Part shown: in pieces, positions 43,031 to 53,182 of the stretch | Numbering within the stretch: position 1 is the stretch's first letter | Layout: each line of letters begins with the position of its first letter | Origin: Onthophagus taurus | Taxonomy: Eukaryota; Arthropoda; Insecta; Coleoptera; Scarabaeidae | Length of the DNA stretch: 64,000 nt | Assembly: GCF_036711975.1 (NCBI RefSeq) | Contig: NC_091969.1 | Coordinates: 2,232,001-2,296,000 of the forward strand | Direction: 5' to 3' | Notes under the pieces: model-generated | Told to the model about the DNA's origin: nothing | Seen by the model: only the letters and a program-made list of their open reading frames with translations | Database searches by the model: none | Program-made: the position numbers and the translations under genes

Positions 43031-44883
43031 ATGGATTCTCAGCCAGGGCCATCAAATATCAGTAAATGGGTGGATAGAAGGCCTTTAACTAAAAAAGATC
43101 TAGAAGAGGAAATAAGGAAAATAATGGAGGAGGAGAGTGATGACAATGAAATTCCACCAACTGAATCAGATAGTGAAGTTGACCACATTTCAGTAAGCGA
43201 CCATCTTACCGACACTGACGCAGACGAACCATCAGAAGATGAAGGCAATTTTTACGAATCAAGCTTGGCAGGTACTCCATCTTCTCACTTTTATCTGGGG
43301 AAAGATGGTACACGTTGGTCCAAACAACATCCACCAATAAATGTAAGGACTAGAGCCCATAATTTAGTGACCCATCTACCGGGACCGAAAGGAAAAGCAA
43401 AGGATGCAACTACTCCTTTTGAAGGTTGGAATTGTATGATTTCTGATAATATGATAAACCATATTGTCAGATATACCAACATATACATAGATTTGTCGCG
43501 AGGAAAATTTGTTAGGGAGAGAGATGCCGCTCCTACAGACCAACGAGAGATGAAAGCACTTTTCGGTTTGCTGTACTACGCTGGGGTACTGAAGTCTGGG
43601 AGACTCAATACATTGGAATTGTGGGAAAAACATGGATCTGGTGTGGACATATTTCCAGCCGTCATGTCTCGAAAACGCTTTTTATTTTTACTCACTTCTT
43701 TACGTTTTGATGACATACGTGATAGGCACACCAGACGACAAAGTGACAAACTGGCTCCCATACGTGAACTCTCAGAATTATTTAAAAACAACATTCAAAG
43801 CTCCTATGTTATTAGTGATTATGCCACAATAGACGAAAAATTGGAACCTTTTAGGGGAAGATGCTCGTTTAGGCAGTACATAAAGAGTAAGCCAGCAAGA
43901 TATGGCATAAAAATTTTTCTTTTGACTGACAGTCGTACATACTATACGAACAACTTTGAAATATATGCTGGTAAGCAACCGGAAGGTGAGTACAAGTTAC
44001 AAAATGATCCTTATTCAGTCGTATGCCGTCTCATCAAACCAATTGAAAAAACTGGCCGAAACATAACAATGGACAATTGGTTTATGAGTATAAAGCTAAT
44101 GAATGATCTTTTGAAAAATCATCGCTTGACCTGTGTTGGAACTATCCGAAAAAATAAAAGGGAAGTACCAACTGCATTTGTCACTCCAAAAAATCGGTCT
44201 GAATATTCTAGTTTATTTGCGTTCTCGGAAAATAAAACAGTAGTTTCATATTGCCCTAAGAAAGGTAAAGTAGTTTTGGTGGGTTCAACTATGCATAACG
44301 ATGACTGTATCAACAGTGAATCTGAAAAGCAAAAACCTGAAATAATAGAGTTCTACAATTTGACTAAGGGTGGAGTCGATACTGTCGATACTGTCGAATA
44401 TAATCCACATAATTATGTGGATTATATTCTGTATCCAGGAGGTCGCAAAGGTGGCCACTAACTATATTTTTTGGTTTTCTGAATATTGCGGCGATAAATG
44501 CTTACATTGTTTATAAAAGCAACAAGCAGGAACAAATTGCCCGAAGAGTATTCTTGAAAAACTTGGCAAAAGAACTAGTAAGAGAACATTTACGGTATAG
44601 GTCCACTATTGTCTCGCTACCCAGTGACATAAAAACAAGGATAATGCTTTTAATTCCACAAAATGAACAGGAAGAATTTCTTCCAGCGAAGCGCCAGAAA
44701 GTATTGTCGGGAAGGTGTCAAGTTTGCTCAGGCCGCAAAGACAGAAAAACTAAAACATGCTGTAGTGCGTGTAATAAACTCATATGCCGAGAACATTCTA
44801 TACCAATTTGCCAAGGCTGTTTCGCAAATAAGGTTGTCCCCGTTCTGCAAGAAGATGAAGAACTGGAAGAAGAGGATGTCTAG
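43031..44883 (+). pseudogene. piggyBac transposase, frame broken by a palindromic filler
   Basis: The first frame (43031-44461) covers the acidic N-terminus and the DDE_Tnp_1_7 core: TIDEKLEPFRGRC (first catalytic Asp), ITMDNWFMS (second) and KGGVDTVD (third). Right after the third Asp the normal sequence up to RWPLTIFF is replaced by ACTGTCGAT duplications and a 34-bp perfect palindrome, which puts the frame out. Coding resumes at about 44440 in another frame (RWPLTIFFGFLNIAAINAY) and runs to the complete Cys-rich C-terminal domain (CQVCSGRKDRKT, then CCSACNKLIC) and TAG at 44883. It would yield a protein without the Cys-rich end, which in the family helps bind the transposon ends. Confidence 0.88.
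44396..44429. other. 34-bp perfect palindrome within the transposase gene
   Basis: Runs from GAATATAATCCACATA to its exact complement, with no spacer. It follows a direct ACTGTCGAT duplication, suggesting a repair event with copied filler. Confidence 0.85.
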
Positions 44884-45249
44884 GTCATTTTATCATTTTT
44901 TTATTATTTTTTTTTGTTCAGTCTCATCATGTGTTGATTTGGTTTTATTGAGTACAATTTTATGTTCATTTATTTTAAATATGTCACAAATAGAGTTTAT
45001 AAGTTCAGTTACACAATCCATTGTTTTATTTCCCGAAAGAAGACTCAAATATCTATACTTATACCCAAAATATTTATAAAAATCAAATATCGGGTAAAAA
45101 ATACCCGACGCGCGTTTTAACGTGAGAGCCAGAGGCGCGCGTCCTCCCGGGTTAACTGTTTTAAGTTTTTTAACATTACATTTATTTAATATAGTTAATC
45201 TATATGAAATTAAACAATAATTATTTACTTAAAATTGTATTAACATTAC

Positions 45250-45579
45250 TTAACACGTTATGCTATAATGACCCCAAGCTAATGTATTAATTCCGTTATC
45301 ACAAATATATCGCTTGGAGTCATTTCGTGAAAGAACCAATTTATTTTGTAATACAGTAAATATTCTGCGGTTAAAACTTCTAAATAATGTTTGTTGTTTA
45401 AATAATACCAATTTCGAATTTAGACAATCTAAATAATTTTGAAAAGAGATGTGATGTTTAACAACGGCCTTCTTAACTCCTTTGAATTTTTTGGTAATCC
45501 GCCCATCAGCGACCCTTCTAGCCTTTGACCTCAAACCAACAAATTCGACCATTACGTTTCCACAATTCTCATCTTTCAT
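45250..45579 (-). pseudogene. Type-B DNA polymerase C-terminal fragment (Polinton/Maverick-like)
   Basis: A 109-codon frame resembles the very end of protein-primed DNA polymerase B of Polinton/Maverick-type elements: MVEFVGLRSKARR, KKFKGVKKAVVKHH and KRYICDNGINTLAWGHY. Palm and exonuclease motifs are absent, so it is only a remnant. It lies between the piggyBac element and the Gag fragment. Confidence 0.6.
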
Positions 45580-45798
45580 TTTAATTTAATTAATTTTAGT
45601 TTGTATTTTATTGTTTTGCTATTGTTTTGGTTTGATTTTAATACATTTAATTTATTATTTAAATTTAACTAGATTTCTTTTATTTTTATAAATTTCATTT
45701 AACTTTGCTCCCTAAATTCAAGCCGGCGTGACAAGTTCTGCTTGTCGCATACGCCTTTAGCACGCCCACACAACATAGTAGAGCCGCTCCTTACAAAT

Positions 45799-45816
45799 TG
45801 GTGTCAGAAGTGGGAC
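45799..45816 (+). other. Candidate primer-binding site (tRNA-Leu type)
   Basis: TGGTGTCAGAAGTGGGAC follows a TTACA that could be an LTR end, 70 bp before the Gag start. This PBS type is known from mdg3/micropia-like elements. The LTR start was not found. Confidence 0.5.
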
Positions 45817-45887
45817 ATTATAGTTTTTGTATAATTTTCGAACCTTTAATTTCGTACCAATCAGAATAATTACTAACCGTTATTATC

Positions 45888-46853
45888 ATGGCAGAGGCCG
45901 CCATACAAGCTATGACCGTTACCCCCGTGTCACTCGGGATGATCGCAGCAACGGTAGAAGCGTTGTCGGGACAAAGGAACGTGAAATTATATTTTGAACG
46001 AATAGAGCAAAGAACCACGTTAGATAGGTGGACAGAACAAGAAACATTGAATATCGTAAAATATCGACTTTCCGGAGAGGCGTATCGATATAACAAAAGT
46101 GATACAACATTGAAAATAATGGTAATGTTTACTGAATTCAAAGAAAAATTTATCCAAAGATTCAAGCCGCGAAGAATTCCAGGTGAAGCATACAACAAAT
46201 TGAATCGCACTTTCCGGGTACCTAATGAGACTGTGTCCGAATTCTAGACTAGAATAAAATTGGTAGCTAATAAAATTTTGGAGGATAACCAAAGTAGGGC
46301 GACAGATGCCGAGTTGCCAGGTATTAAAAAGAAAATTAACGAAAGCGTCCTTAATCAATTTAGGATGGGGTTGCGAAGAGAGATTTCTCAAATCATCGGA
46401 ATTATATTAATGCGAGAAGAAAGTCTGACTTTGGAGAAGGCGGCGGAAATTGCGACTCTAGAAGAGAGTCATCAATTCGCCTTGAGGCGTCGATTCAAAT
46501 CGGTTCGGGTGATGGAATCTTCGATTACATGTTTCAAATGTGGAGAAATTGGTCACATATCAAGAAATTGTAGAAATCAACAAAGACAAAAAACAACTCA
46601 GTTTAAAGGAAATCAGAAATTTAATTCTATAAACCTCATAAGTAATAGATTAACCGAAGGGAATTCGCCAAGACAGTCGTTTAGCTGTTATAATTGTGGA
46701 CAAGAAGATCACTTTAGTCGAAATTGCACTCTTCCCAGAAATCATAGACAAGGCACGACTCAGAAAAATTTTAAACGTGTAAGACTTAGAGAGCCTCTTA
46801 TTAGGATTAGGTGTGCATTTAAACACAATTTCTTCGAATGTACGTTTAATTAA
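45888..46853 (+). pseudogene. Gag of an LTR retrotransposon with one in-frame TAG
   Basis: Two consecutive open stretches share one frame, separated by a TAG at 46245-46247. The N-terminal half has a capsid-like layout (KLYFERIEQRTTLDRWTEQE, then FKEKFIQRFKPRRIPGEAYN); the second has two CCHC knuckles, CFKCGEIGHISRNC and CYNCGQEDHFSRNC. No pol follows, so the element is 3'-truncated. The TAG could be a simple mutation. Confidence 0.75.
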
Positions 46854-46859
46854 CTTTTC

Positions 46860-47998
46860 ATACGCCTAATGTAAAACTTACAACTACCATAAAACATAAC
46901 ATAATGTCGACTCTAACGGACACGGACACAAGGCATGCCGCGTAATAATTAATATACAAACTAATAAAAATCAGCGTTTTAAAATCAAATTAAATTAATG
47001 CTACAACTCGGCCATCCTGACAATAGTTCGTCCTCGAACTACACAAAAAAGTTTTTTTTTTATGTTTATCCACGGAAGCAAATTATTTCCCACCGGTACA
47101 CCCTCATATGGTCTATTCGAATTTTGAAATCCATCAATATCTACTATGACAAATCGAGTTTCAAAAGAAATTTTCTGGGAAAATTTCTTCGTTAGTAAAG
47201 GGAGGTATTATTACAGCTCAATTTTTTTTTTTACTTTAGGTAACTTGAGTTTTGTTCGGAATTTATGTTATTTGTTATCTTTTCTTTATGTTGGTGGGAA
47301 ATTTGTATTGCATATAGGCGGTTATTGAAATATTTGTGTTTATTTGGAATTAATTTTATTAATTTTTGTTTAATTTGATTTTTTTAGCAACGATCTCGAT
47401 TCAGCAACTCCCTAAATCCCTTTTATCCTTTCAGATGATTTTTCTTTTCCTTTTCTTGATTTTTCTTCGTTTTTCGTTCTTTTGTGCATGTGTATATTGA
47501 GCGAGCAGGTGTATTTTTTGGGCCCTTTAAATTTAATTTAAAAGCATTGTGGCTTACCTCTCGAGTCTCTTCTTGAGTAACCAGTTACGATACACTGTGG
47601 TGTAAGGTGATTGAGGCATTTTTGGGTTCATCACCACTGCATATCTTTTGAAATCGTGTTTTCACGTTTCAAGTCATCGGATTTTTAGTGTATTTACATT
47701 AAAATTCATCTTTCTGGTTTTAAACTTCGAACATCAGAGGTAAGCGTGTATTTTTCTAACTTTTGCTATTTCTTTTAACCTTTCATGTAATCATTCTTTC
47801 TCTCTTTTCCAAACTACTTTAATTAACTTACTCTTTAAAAAATATATATATACATACTAAACTAATTTCCCCTTTAATCTAATTTAAATACTAAAACTGT
47901 TTTATCTTCTTTTCCTAATTTCTTTTTATTATTTTCATGCAGGTTCTAGTAAGAGCCAATTTTATTTGGTAATTTTTCTAAGAGCGAAATTTCGTTCA
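46860..47998. other. AT-rich sequence after the Gag fragment
   Basis: No protease, RT or integrase motif found on either strand, and no LTR match. Confidence 0.4.
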
Positions 47999-48005
47999 AC
48001 CAAAC

Positions 48006-48427
48006 CACAGTATATATAACAGACAGTACTCTCACTCAGTGGCGGCACGTTTGATGTGGCGAATTGATTTTCAATGACCTCGAAGCCATTATTCTGGCAT
48101 AAAACACAACAGGTCCGCATTAAAAATATTTAAAACGTCGAAAATATTAAATTAAAAAAGTTATTCGCAATTAAATTTCTGAACTGATAAAAACATTAGT
48201 TATTGAGTTATATATTATATAAGTAATAACGTCATTATTTATAATATTTGATATTTTATTTTAATCTTTACACTTGTCGTTACGGCTCTGCACAAAAACA
48301 AACCTCACAGACACACTGGCGATTAGCAAGATTTAAACCAGCGTAATGGCCGCTCGCCTGCGTAATGAGGGCTGCGCATATCTTCCCACCAAACCGAGTG
48401 AGAGTACTGTCTGTTATTTATACTGTG
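48006..48427. mobile_element. MITE-like element with ~32-bp TIRs
   Basis: TIRs start CACAGTATA and include ATAACAGACAGTACTCTCAC at both ends, with one mismatch. ACCAAAC occurs directly outside each end (47999-48005 and 48428-48434), suggesting a 7-bp target duplication. No coding capacity. A related end may be present near 8130-8171. Confidence 0.7.
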
Positions 48428-48879
48428 ACCAAACGTTTCGTTCTGCCATCTTGGAAACATCCACTTCGGTGTGTTGCTTTCCTACAAGAAACATTAAGCA
48501 TCAAATTCTAAAATAACATCATCCATACTTACCTTTCCCTCGCACCAGAGGTCGTTGCTGCGGAAAGTTAAGATACAAAATCATCGATACTAGAACCTAG
48601 AACATTACATCGGGGAAAAAGGTCAGGAATATTTTTAAAAAATATAATTATGTATGAAATGGGTGCCCATTATGTATGAAATATAGTATATATCTTTGTA
48701 GGTATCAACTTTATAAAAAAACATTTTATGCAAAACTTGTTTAATATTTTATTTGCCTTAATTAGACTCCATTCAATTGTTTTAAATTCAGAAAACAAAT
48801 GAGTAACGAATAATACTTAAATTTTTTAAATGTCAATGTATTCTTTCTTTATGATGGCGTAAAATTGTAATAAAAATTA

Positions 48880-49055
48880 ATCAATAACATTAATCTAAAT
48901 ATCCGAGATCGTCAAATAACTCGAATTATTACTGTAAATTAAATTTACATACAAAATAAAACAAATAAACGAAAAACTATTGTACATCTCCAATAATTCG
49001 AGGTACTGCGAGATACTTGACGATCTCGGATATCTAGATTAATGTTATTAGTTAA
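48880..49055. repeat. Short inverted-repeat element (MITE-like)
   Basis: The left end contains ATATCCGAGATCGTCAAATA and the right end its near complement; AACATTAATCTA extends the match on both sides. Non-coding, about 170 bp. Confidence 0.6.
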
Positions 49056-49497
49056 ATTTTCTTAATAAACTAAAATTAATTAAATTTTTCGCGGGTTCTA
49101 ATAATTTTGATGATTGTTTTTTTTTGGTTATTTCTTTTTTTCGCTAACATTAATAGTTTAGAGTTCATTATTTGTTATTGTTTGTACGTTATTTTGAATT
49201 TTTGGAAATAAACAAAACTTTTCTATTTTGCCTGTATAGACATTGTTGGAAATAATTCACGAGCACACCCTGTATAATCTGAACGCGTGAAGATAAGTCC
49301 ATAATATTTGCGGAGCACAAAGGATTACTGTAGACGAGTTTATTCAGGGAGTTTCGACTTTTTTATTCGCGGCATTGTTGTCTGAGCCACCCTTCCAAGT
49401 GGAACATTCCGTCGCTATGGAAACCGAAGTGGATGGAAAATTCCGGTCGTTTTTAGTGTGGTGTGAGGAACCACATTGTTATCGTACTCTGTGCGCA

Positions 49498-49602
49498 ATG
49501 GATGGGCGATCGCGTTACTTAAGCGAGTTTGAGCGAGGAATGTTTGTGCTTATGCACATTGAGGGTGTATCGTTCTGTGAAATTGCGCGTCGTCTCGAGT
49601 GA
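49498..49602 (+). pseudogene. Tc1-like transposase N-terminal fragment
   Basis: Reads RYLSEFERGMFVLMHIEG, then VSFCEIARRLE, the first helix-turn-helix of Tc1-type transposases, and ends at a TGA. The rest is missing. Confidence 0.55.
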
Positions 49603-49619
49603 TCTCGAGTGATATTTTA

Positions 49620-50499
49620 ATAATGTGAAATTGACAGTAACAACAATTCTTTGTTTAATGATATTACAGAATTTAATAACCATCGACTTTTCCCAAAATA
49701 CGTGTAGCTGACTGAATCTGATCTACTTTATCGCTTAGCCTACAGTTTTTAACAAAATTTACTTTTCACATCTTTTAAACCTTTTAAATTTTTAAATCTG
49801 GATCGTTTCGTACTGTGATATGATTCACAGTTTCAACACCGCACAGATAGCCTACATAACCTTAAATAAAACTCACGTTAGTCGTCTTACTGCGCTTCAC
49901 GCTATAACGCGTTTTTACTTTTTGAATTTTTTTAATTTGCGTTCTTTTTGTTGATGGTAATATTTTAAGTTTTATTGCGACATTTTGTTGTTTACAATCT
50001 TTTTATAATGAAAAATAGGTAATTGAAAGCCGCTTTACTGAATTCTAAATATAATTTTAAACTTTCCTTTCTTTTACAGTTCTCTTTAATTTTTCAACTC
50101 GCCCTTCTGGCTTTTAATCTTTTGTAACTTATTAAAACATTACGTTCTTACTCCCGAAGTCGCTTGGTGTTCTGATTATGTATTCTCCTTCTAGTTTGAT
50201 TCTTCGTTATTGACGGTATCTAGTTTAAACATTGTCATTTGCAAAATGGTTTTTTCTATTATTGATTTTTCAGTCATGCCTGAGGAAGGTTTCATAGAAA
50301 CCGAAACAGCTTGTGCACCGATTAGCTAAGTTTTTCAAATACACTATTTTTTATCATAAGACCTTTGGTATTTTTTAAACTTATCTCTCTACAATGAACG
50401 TGAAATCACAATTATCTAAACTAAAATGTCACTTTTATATTTACGCTTGTAAAACTAGCAAAAATTTATATTTATCTTGCATAATTCTTGTATTAATTC
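49620..50499. other. AT-rich sequence, no gene recognised
   Basis: Contains CCTGAGGAAGGTTTCATAGAAACCGAAACAG near 50279, in which GGTTTC and GAAACC pair. This boxed motif is discussed in the findings. Nothing else stands out. Confidence 0.35.
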
Positions 50500-51445
50500 C
50501 ACAAAGTATATATTTACAGTATGTCCCAGGACAGATGTTACAAGAGGTAAATGACCTACATATTTTTGAATTTTACTTTAAGGATGTGGAATTAAGCCCT
50601 GCTTGATGTGAACAGAATTTTAAGAATATTATCATTTTTTGAAAATCAAGTTGGCCTTGGCAGTGAAAAGAACTATTTTTAGTTCAGGTAAAGTAACTTT
50701 TTTGTTCATGATCATTCGAAATTTTATTAAGAAAAGTTGTTCAAAATGACAAATTATGGTTCTATGCAAAATTTCTCGACGTAAATTTTGTGTTCTAAAA
50801 TTAACATAATGCAAGAGGAATTCAATTTTTAACTAGAACTGAGGGATAACACAATTTAAAGGAAAAATATAAAAAGGTTTCTTCGTAGTTTGAACTGGTC
50901 TGCAATTTAAAAAAATACAATAGTCTGACTAGTTTCGGCTTTTTGACAACTTCAGAAATTATTTTGAATTCAGAAAGAAGTTAAGATATATACATATTTT
51001 CTCATTTGACATTGTTGAGATCGTGAAGGTTGTTAATTACAATAAAATAATATTAAATAAATTACAATACAATTAATTTTCCAATATTTGCGACTACTTA
51101 AGTACATTTTTTCTAGGCGTACTAATGTTTGTGTTCCTTCACTCTGATCTAATCTAAAAGTATGGAGGTAGATCAGAGTGAAGATTAGATTTCTGAAATT
51201 TTTCATAGTGCCATTATTTCACATTCCAAACAACTTTTCATGATGAAATTTTGCCCTATCATGAACAGAAAGGATACTCTAACTGAACTAAAAATAGTTT
51301 CACTGTCAACGCCGACTTGATTTTCAAAATATGAAAATATTCTTGAAGTTCTCTTCACACCAAGCAGAGTTTAATCCCCAATCTTTCTAAATTTTTAGGT
51401 CATACCTCTTGTAACATCTATACTGGGACACACTTCATATTTAAT
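50500..51445. repeat. Foldback element, ~0.9 kb
   Basis: Outer arms pair GATGTTACAAGAGGTAAATG (50534) with the complement near 51405, and inner arms pair AAAATCAAGTTGGC and AAACTATTTTTAGTTCAG-like blocks near 50640-50690 with 51280-51330. A perfect hairpin, CTTCACTCTGATCTA with its complement, sits at 51137-51182. Non-coding. Confidence 0.65.
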
Positions 51446-52074
51446 AGGTATATTAAATTGTTAAAAATATAAAATGAAATCAATGAAATTCTGAAACATC
51501 AATGAAAAATATAGATATTTATTCTAGCCACATAATGTAATGCTCATTATTATTAATTACATCCGAAAAAATAACAAATTAAACCTATTCAAAAAACGAG
51601 TAAATAACGAGTAAATGCTGTTACTGAAGCATCAGTTGGAATGTTTGGAGTATTCACTTTATTCAAAAAACAAATAAGTAATTGTTTATTCAAACACATG
51701 AACTTAAAATTTGACAGAAAATTATTAAGAAGTACAATAAATATAAACATATTACGAAACGACGTAATTAATCAACAATAGCAAATAAAATAAGTACTCT
51801 AATAAAGTATATATTGCACTTACAATCTAATATATAAGTGAAACTAAATTATGTAAATCGCCAAGAATTGTAATAATACTGCAAATAATCGAAACATATT
51901 CATAAACAACTCATTCCAAACAACAATTATTAAATCTCTAAAAATTAAATCAAAATTAACCTTGACAAAACTATACGAACTACATTCATGCATTTACTAG
52001 AAATATTCAGTAAGAAATGTTGAATCACTTCGGAAATTCAAGAATATTGTTCTTCAGAACAATAATTAAGTTCA
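51446..52074. other. Downstream region of the nanos-like gene
   Basis: AT-rich; probably includes its 3' UTR. A 42-bp exact copy of nanos coding sequence lies at 51617-51658 (see findings). Confidence 0.4.
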
Positions 52075-52872
52075 TTACTTGTGATTGCTAGCTGATGCCA
52101 ACGTGCCATTAGCCAACCTTCTAGGTTCTGGTAGTGTTTCATTGACGGATTTATACAGTGGACAATACTTTCTAGTATGAGCATTATAACCATCTGCATA
52201 ACAATACGGATACTTCAACGCTCTCAAAACCGGACATGAAACTTTACCTGTGGAATCTTTCAACGAATGACTTTCATAAAATTCTCGCCCCTCTGAATTT
52301 CTTCGACAAAACGTACAAGTTCTTGTTGATATGGCTTTTGACCACCCGTTTACGGTAGAATTGTTTCCATTGAGAAAATTATCCCACTTATGATTATCTT
52401 CCTGTTTGGCGATAGGTTGTCTTAAAAATACCTCTTTCATTTTTGTCACGTAATAATCCATTGGTTGATTATTGCTAACTATGATCTCTTCTGATGAATA
52501 TTTAAAAGGAATGTTATAGATGCTGGTGGTCTGGTGACAGAGCGAACAGGAAAATATATCAGGGTTTTTGTTGTTAATTAACAAATGACAACGTGATGGA
52601 CATTTATCAGGAATTCCTTTGTAGCTATCAATCTTTTCAGTAGTTTGATGATTGGCAGAGAGTGGCTTTGAAGCTGTTACTGAAGCATCAGTTGGAATGT
52701 TTGGAGTATTCACTGTATAAAATACGGAAAATGTGTTAGTCATTTCTGTTTACATGAATACAAAAATAACGTAAAATAAATATAAATTCGATCTAAATAA
52801 TCATAAAAGTATCTCACCTCCATCCCGTAGATTTTTCTTCAATATGCAGCCGGTGACATTCCCACCATTTAT
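52075..52872 (-). CDS. nos: Nanos-type RNA-binding zinc-finger protein, 3' exons
   Basis: Two exons: 52872-52818 (acceptor TTGTACAG, donor GGAG|GTGAG) and 52712-52075 (acceptor TTATACAG), joining in frame to give ..LRDGVNTPN... The N-terminus is upstream and not identified. The C-terminal zf-Nanos domain is clear: CTFC, then His in YESHSLKD, then VSCPVLRAL, then YPYC, NAHT and KYCPL. Nanos proteins have two C2HC knuckles and act with Pumilio to repress mRNAs in the germline. The first knuckle (C-x2-C-x12-H-x10-C) is complete. In the second the first Cys is Tyr (YPYC instead of CPxC) and the usual following Gly is also Tyr, so one zinc ligand is missing. A gene with altered binding, an early pseudogene or a sequence error could explain this. 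A tailed-hairpin element lies 31 bp upstream of the first exon shown. Confidence 0.8.
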
Positions 52873-52903
52873 CTGTACAAAAAGGGAAAGATAAAAAATT
52901 ATT

Positions 52904-53171
52904 TAAACTAAGATTAGAACTAAATCTAGAACTAACACTAGAAACTTTCGGGTTTTGCCGTGCGTCTTTTAATAAAAGGTTTGACGTTTCGGATGCCATG
53001 TCAAAAGCTCACTTCGAACCAGTTTCTGAAGAAGGTTGCAACATGGCATCCGAAACGTCAAACCTTTTATTAAAAGACGCACGGCAAAACCCGAAAGTTT
53101 CTAGTGTTAGTTCTAGTTTTAGTTCTAATCTTAGTTTAATTCACACCGGCCGTGAAAGCCTTCGTACTTAT
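52904..53171 (+). mobile_element. Tailed-hairpin element, copy 4 (full length, both arms)
   Basis: The left arm (52904 to about 53000) and right arm (about 53040-53141) are nearly perfect inverted repeats. From outside in they contain TAAACTAAGATTAGAACTA, CTAGAACTAACACTAG, AAAGACGCACGGCAAAACCC (right-arm sense) and ATGGCATCCGAAACGTC. The loop contains TTTCTGAAGAAGG. After the right arm comes an unpaired tail of about 30 nt ending GAAAGCCTTCGTACTTAT. AAAAAATTATT flanks both sides (52893-52903 and 53172-53182). It lies in the intron or promoter upstream of the nanos-like exons. Confidence 0.8.
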
Positions 53172-53182
53172 AAAAAATTATT

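Larger units (their letters stand above)
42673..45151 (+). mobile_element. piggyBac element with TIRs and TTAA duplications
   Basis: A 2,479-bp element bounded by TTAA at 42669-42672 and 45152-45155. The TIR CCCGGGAGGACGCGCGC is perfect over 17 bp at both ends. Next to each end is a small GGGTA...TACCC inverted repeat (42692-42706 and 45088-45103). The transposase inside is broken. Confidence 0.9.

Noticed and set aside
52904..53171. Classical MULE/foldback DNA transposon
   Set aside because: Duplication length would fit, but a conserved unpaired tail on one side only does not suit two-ended transposition.
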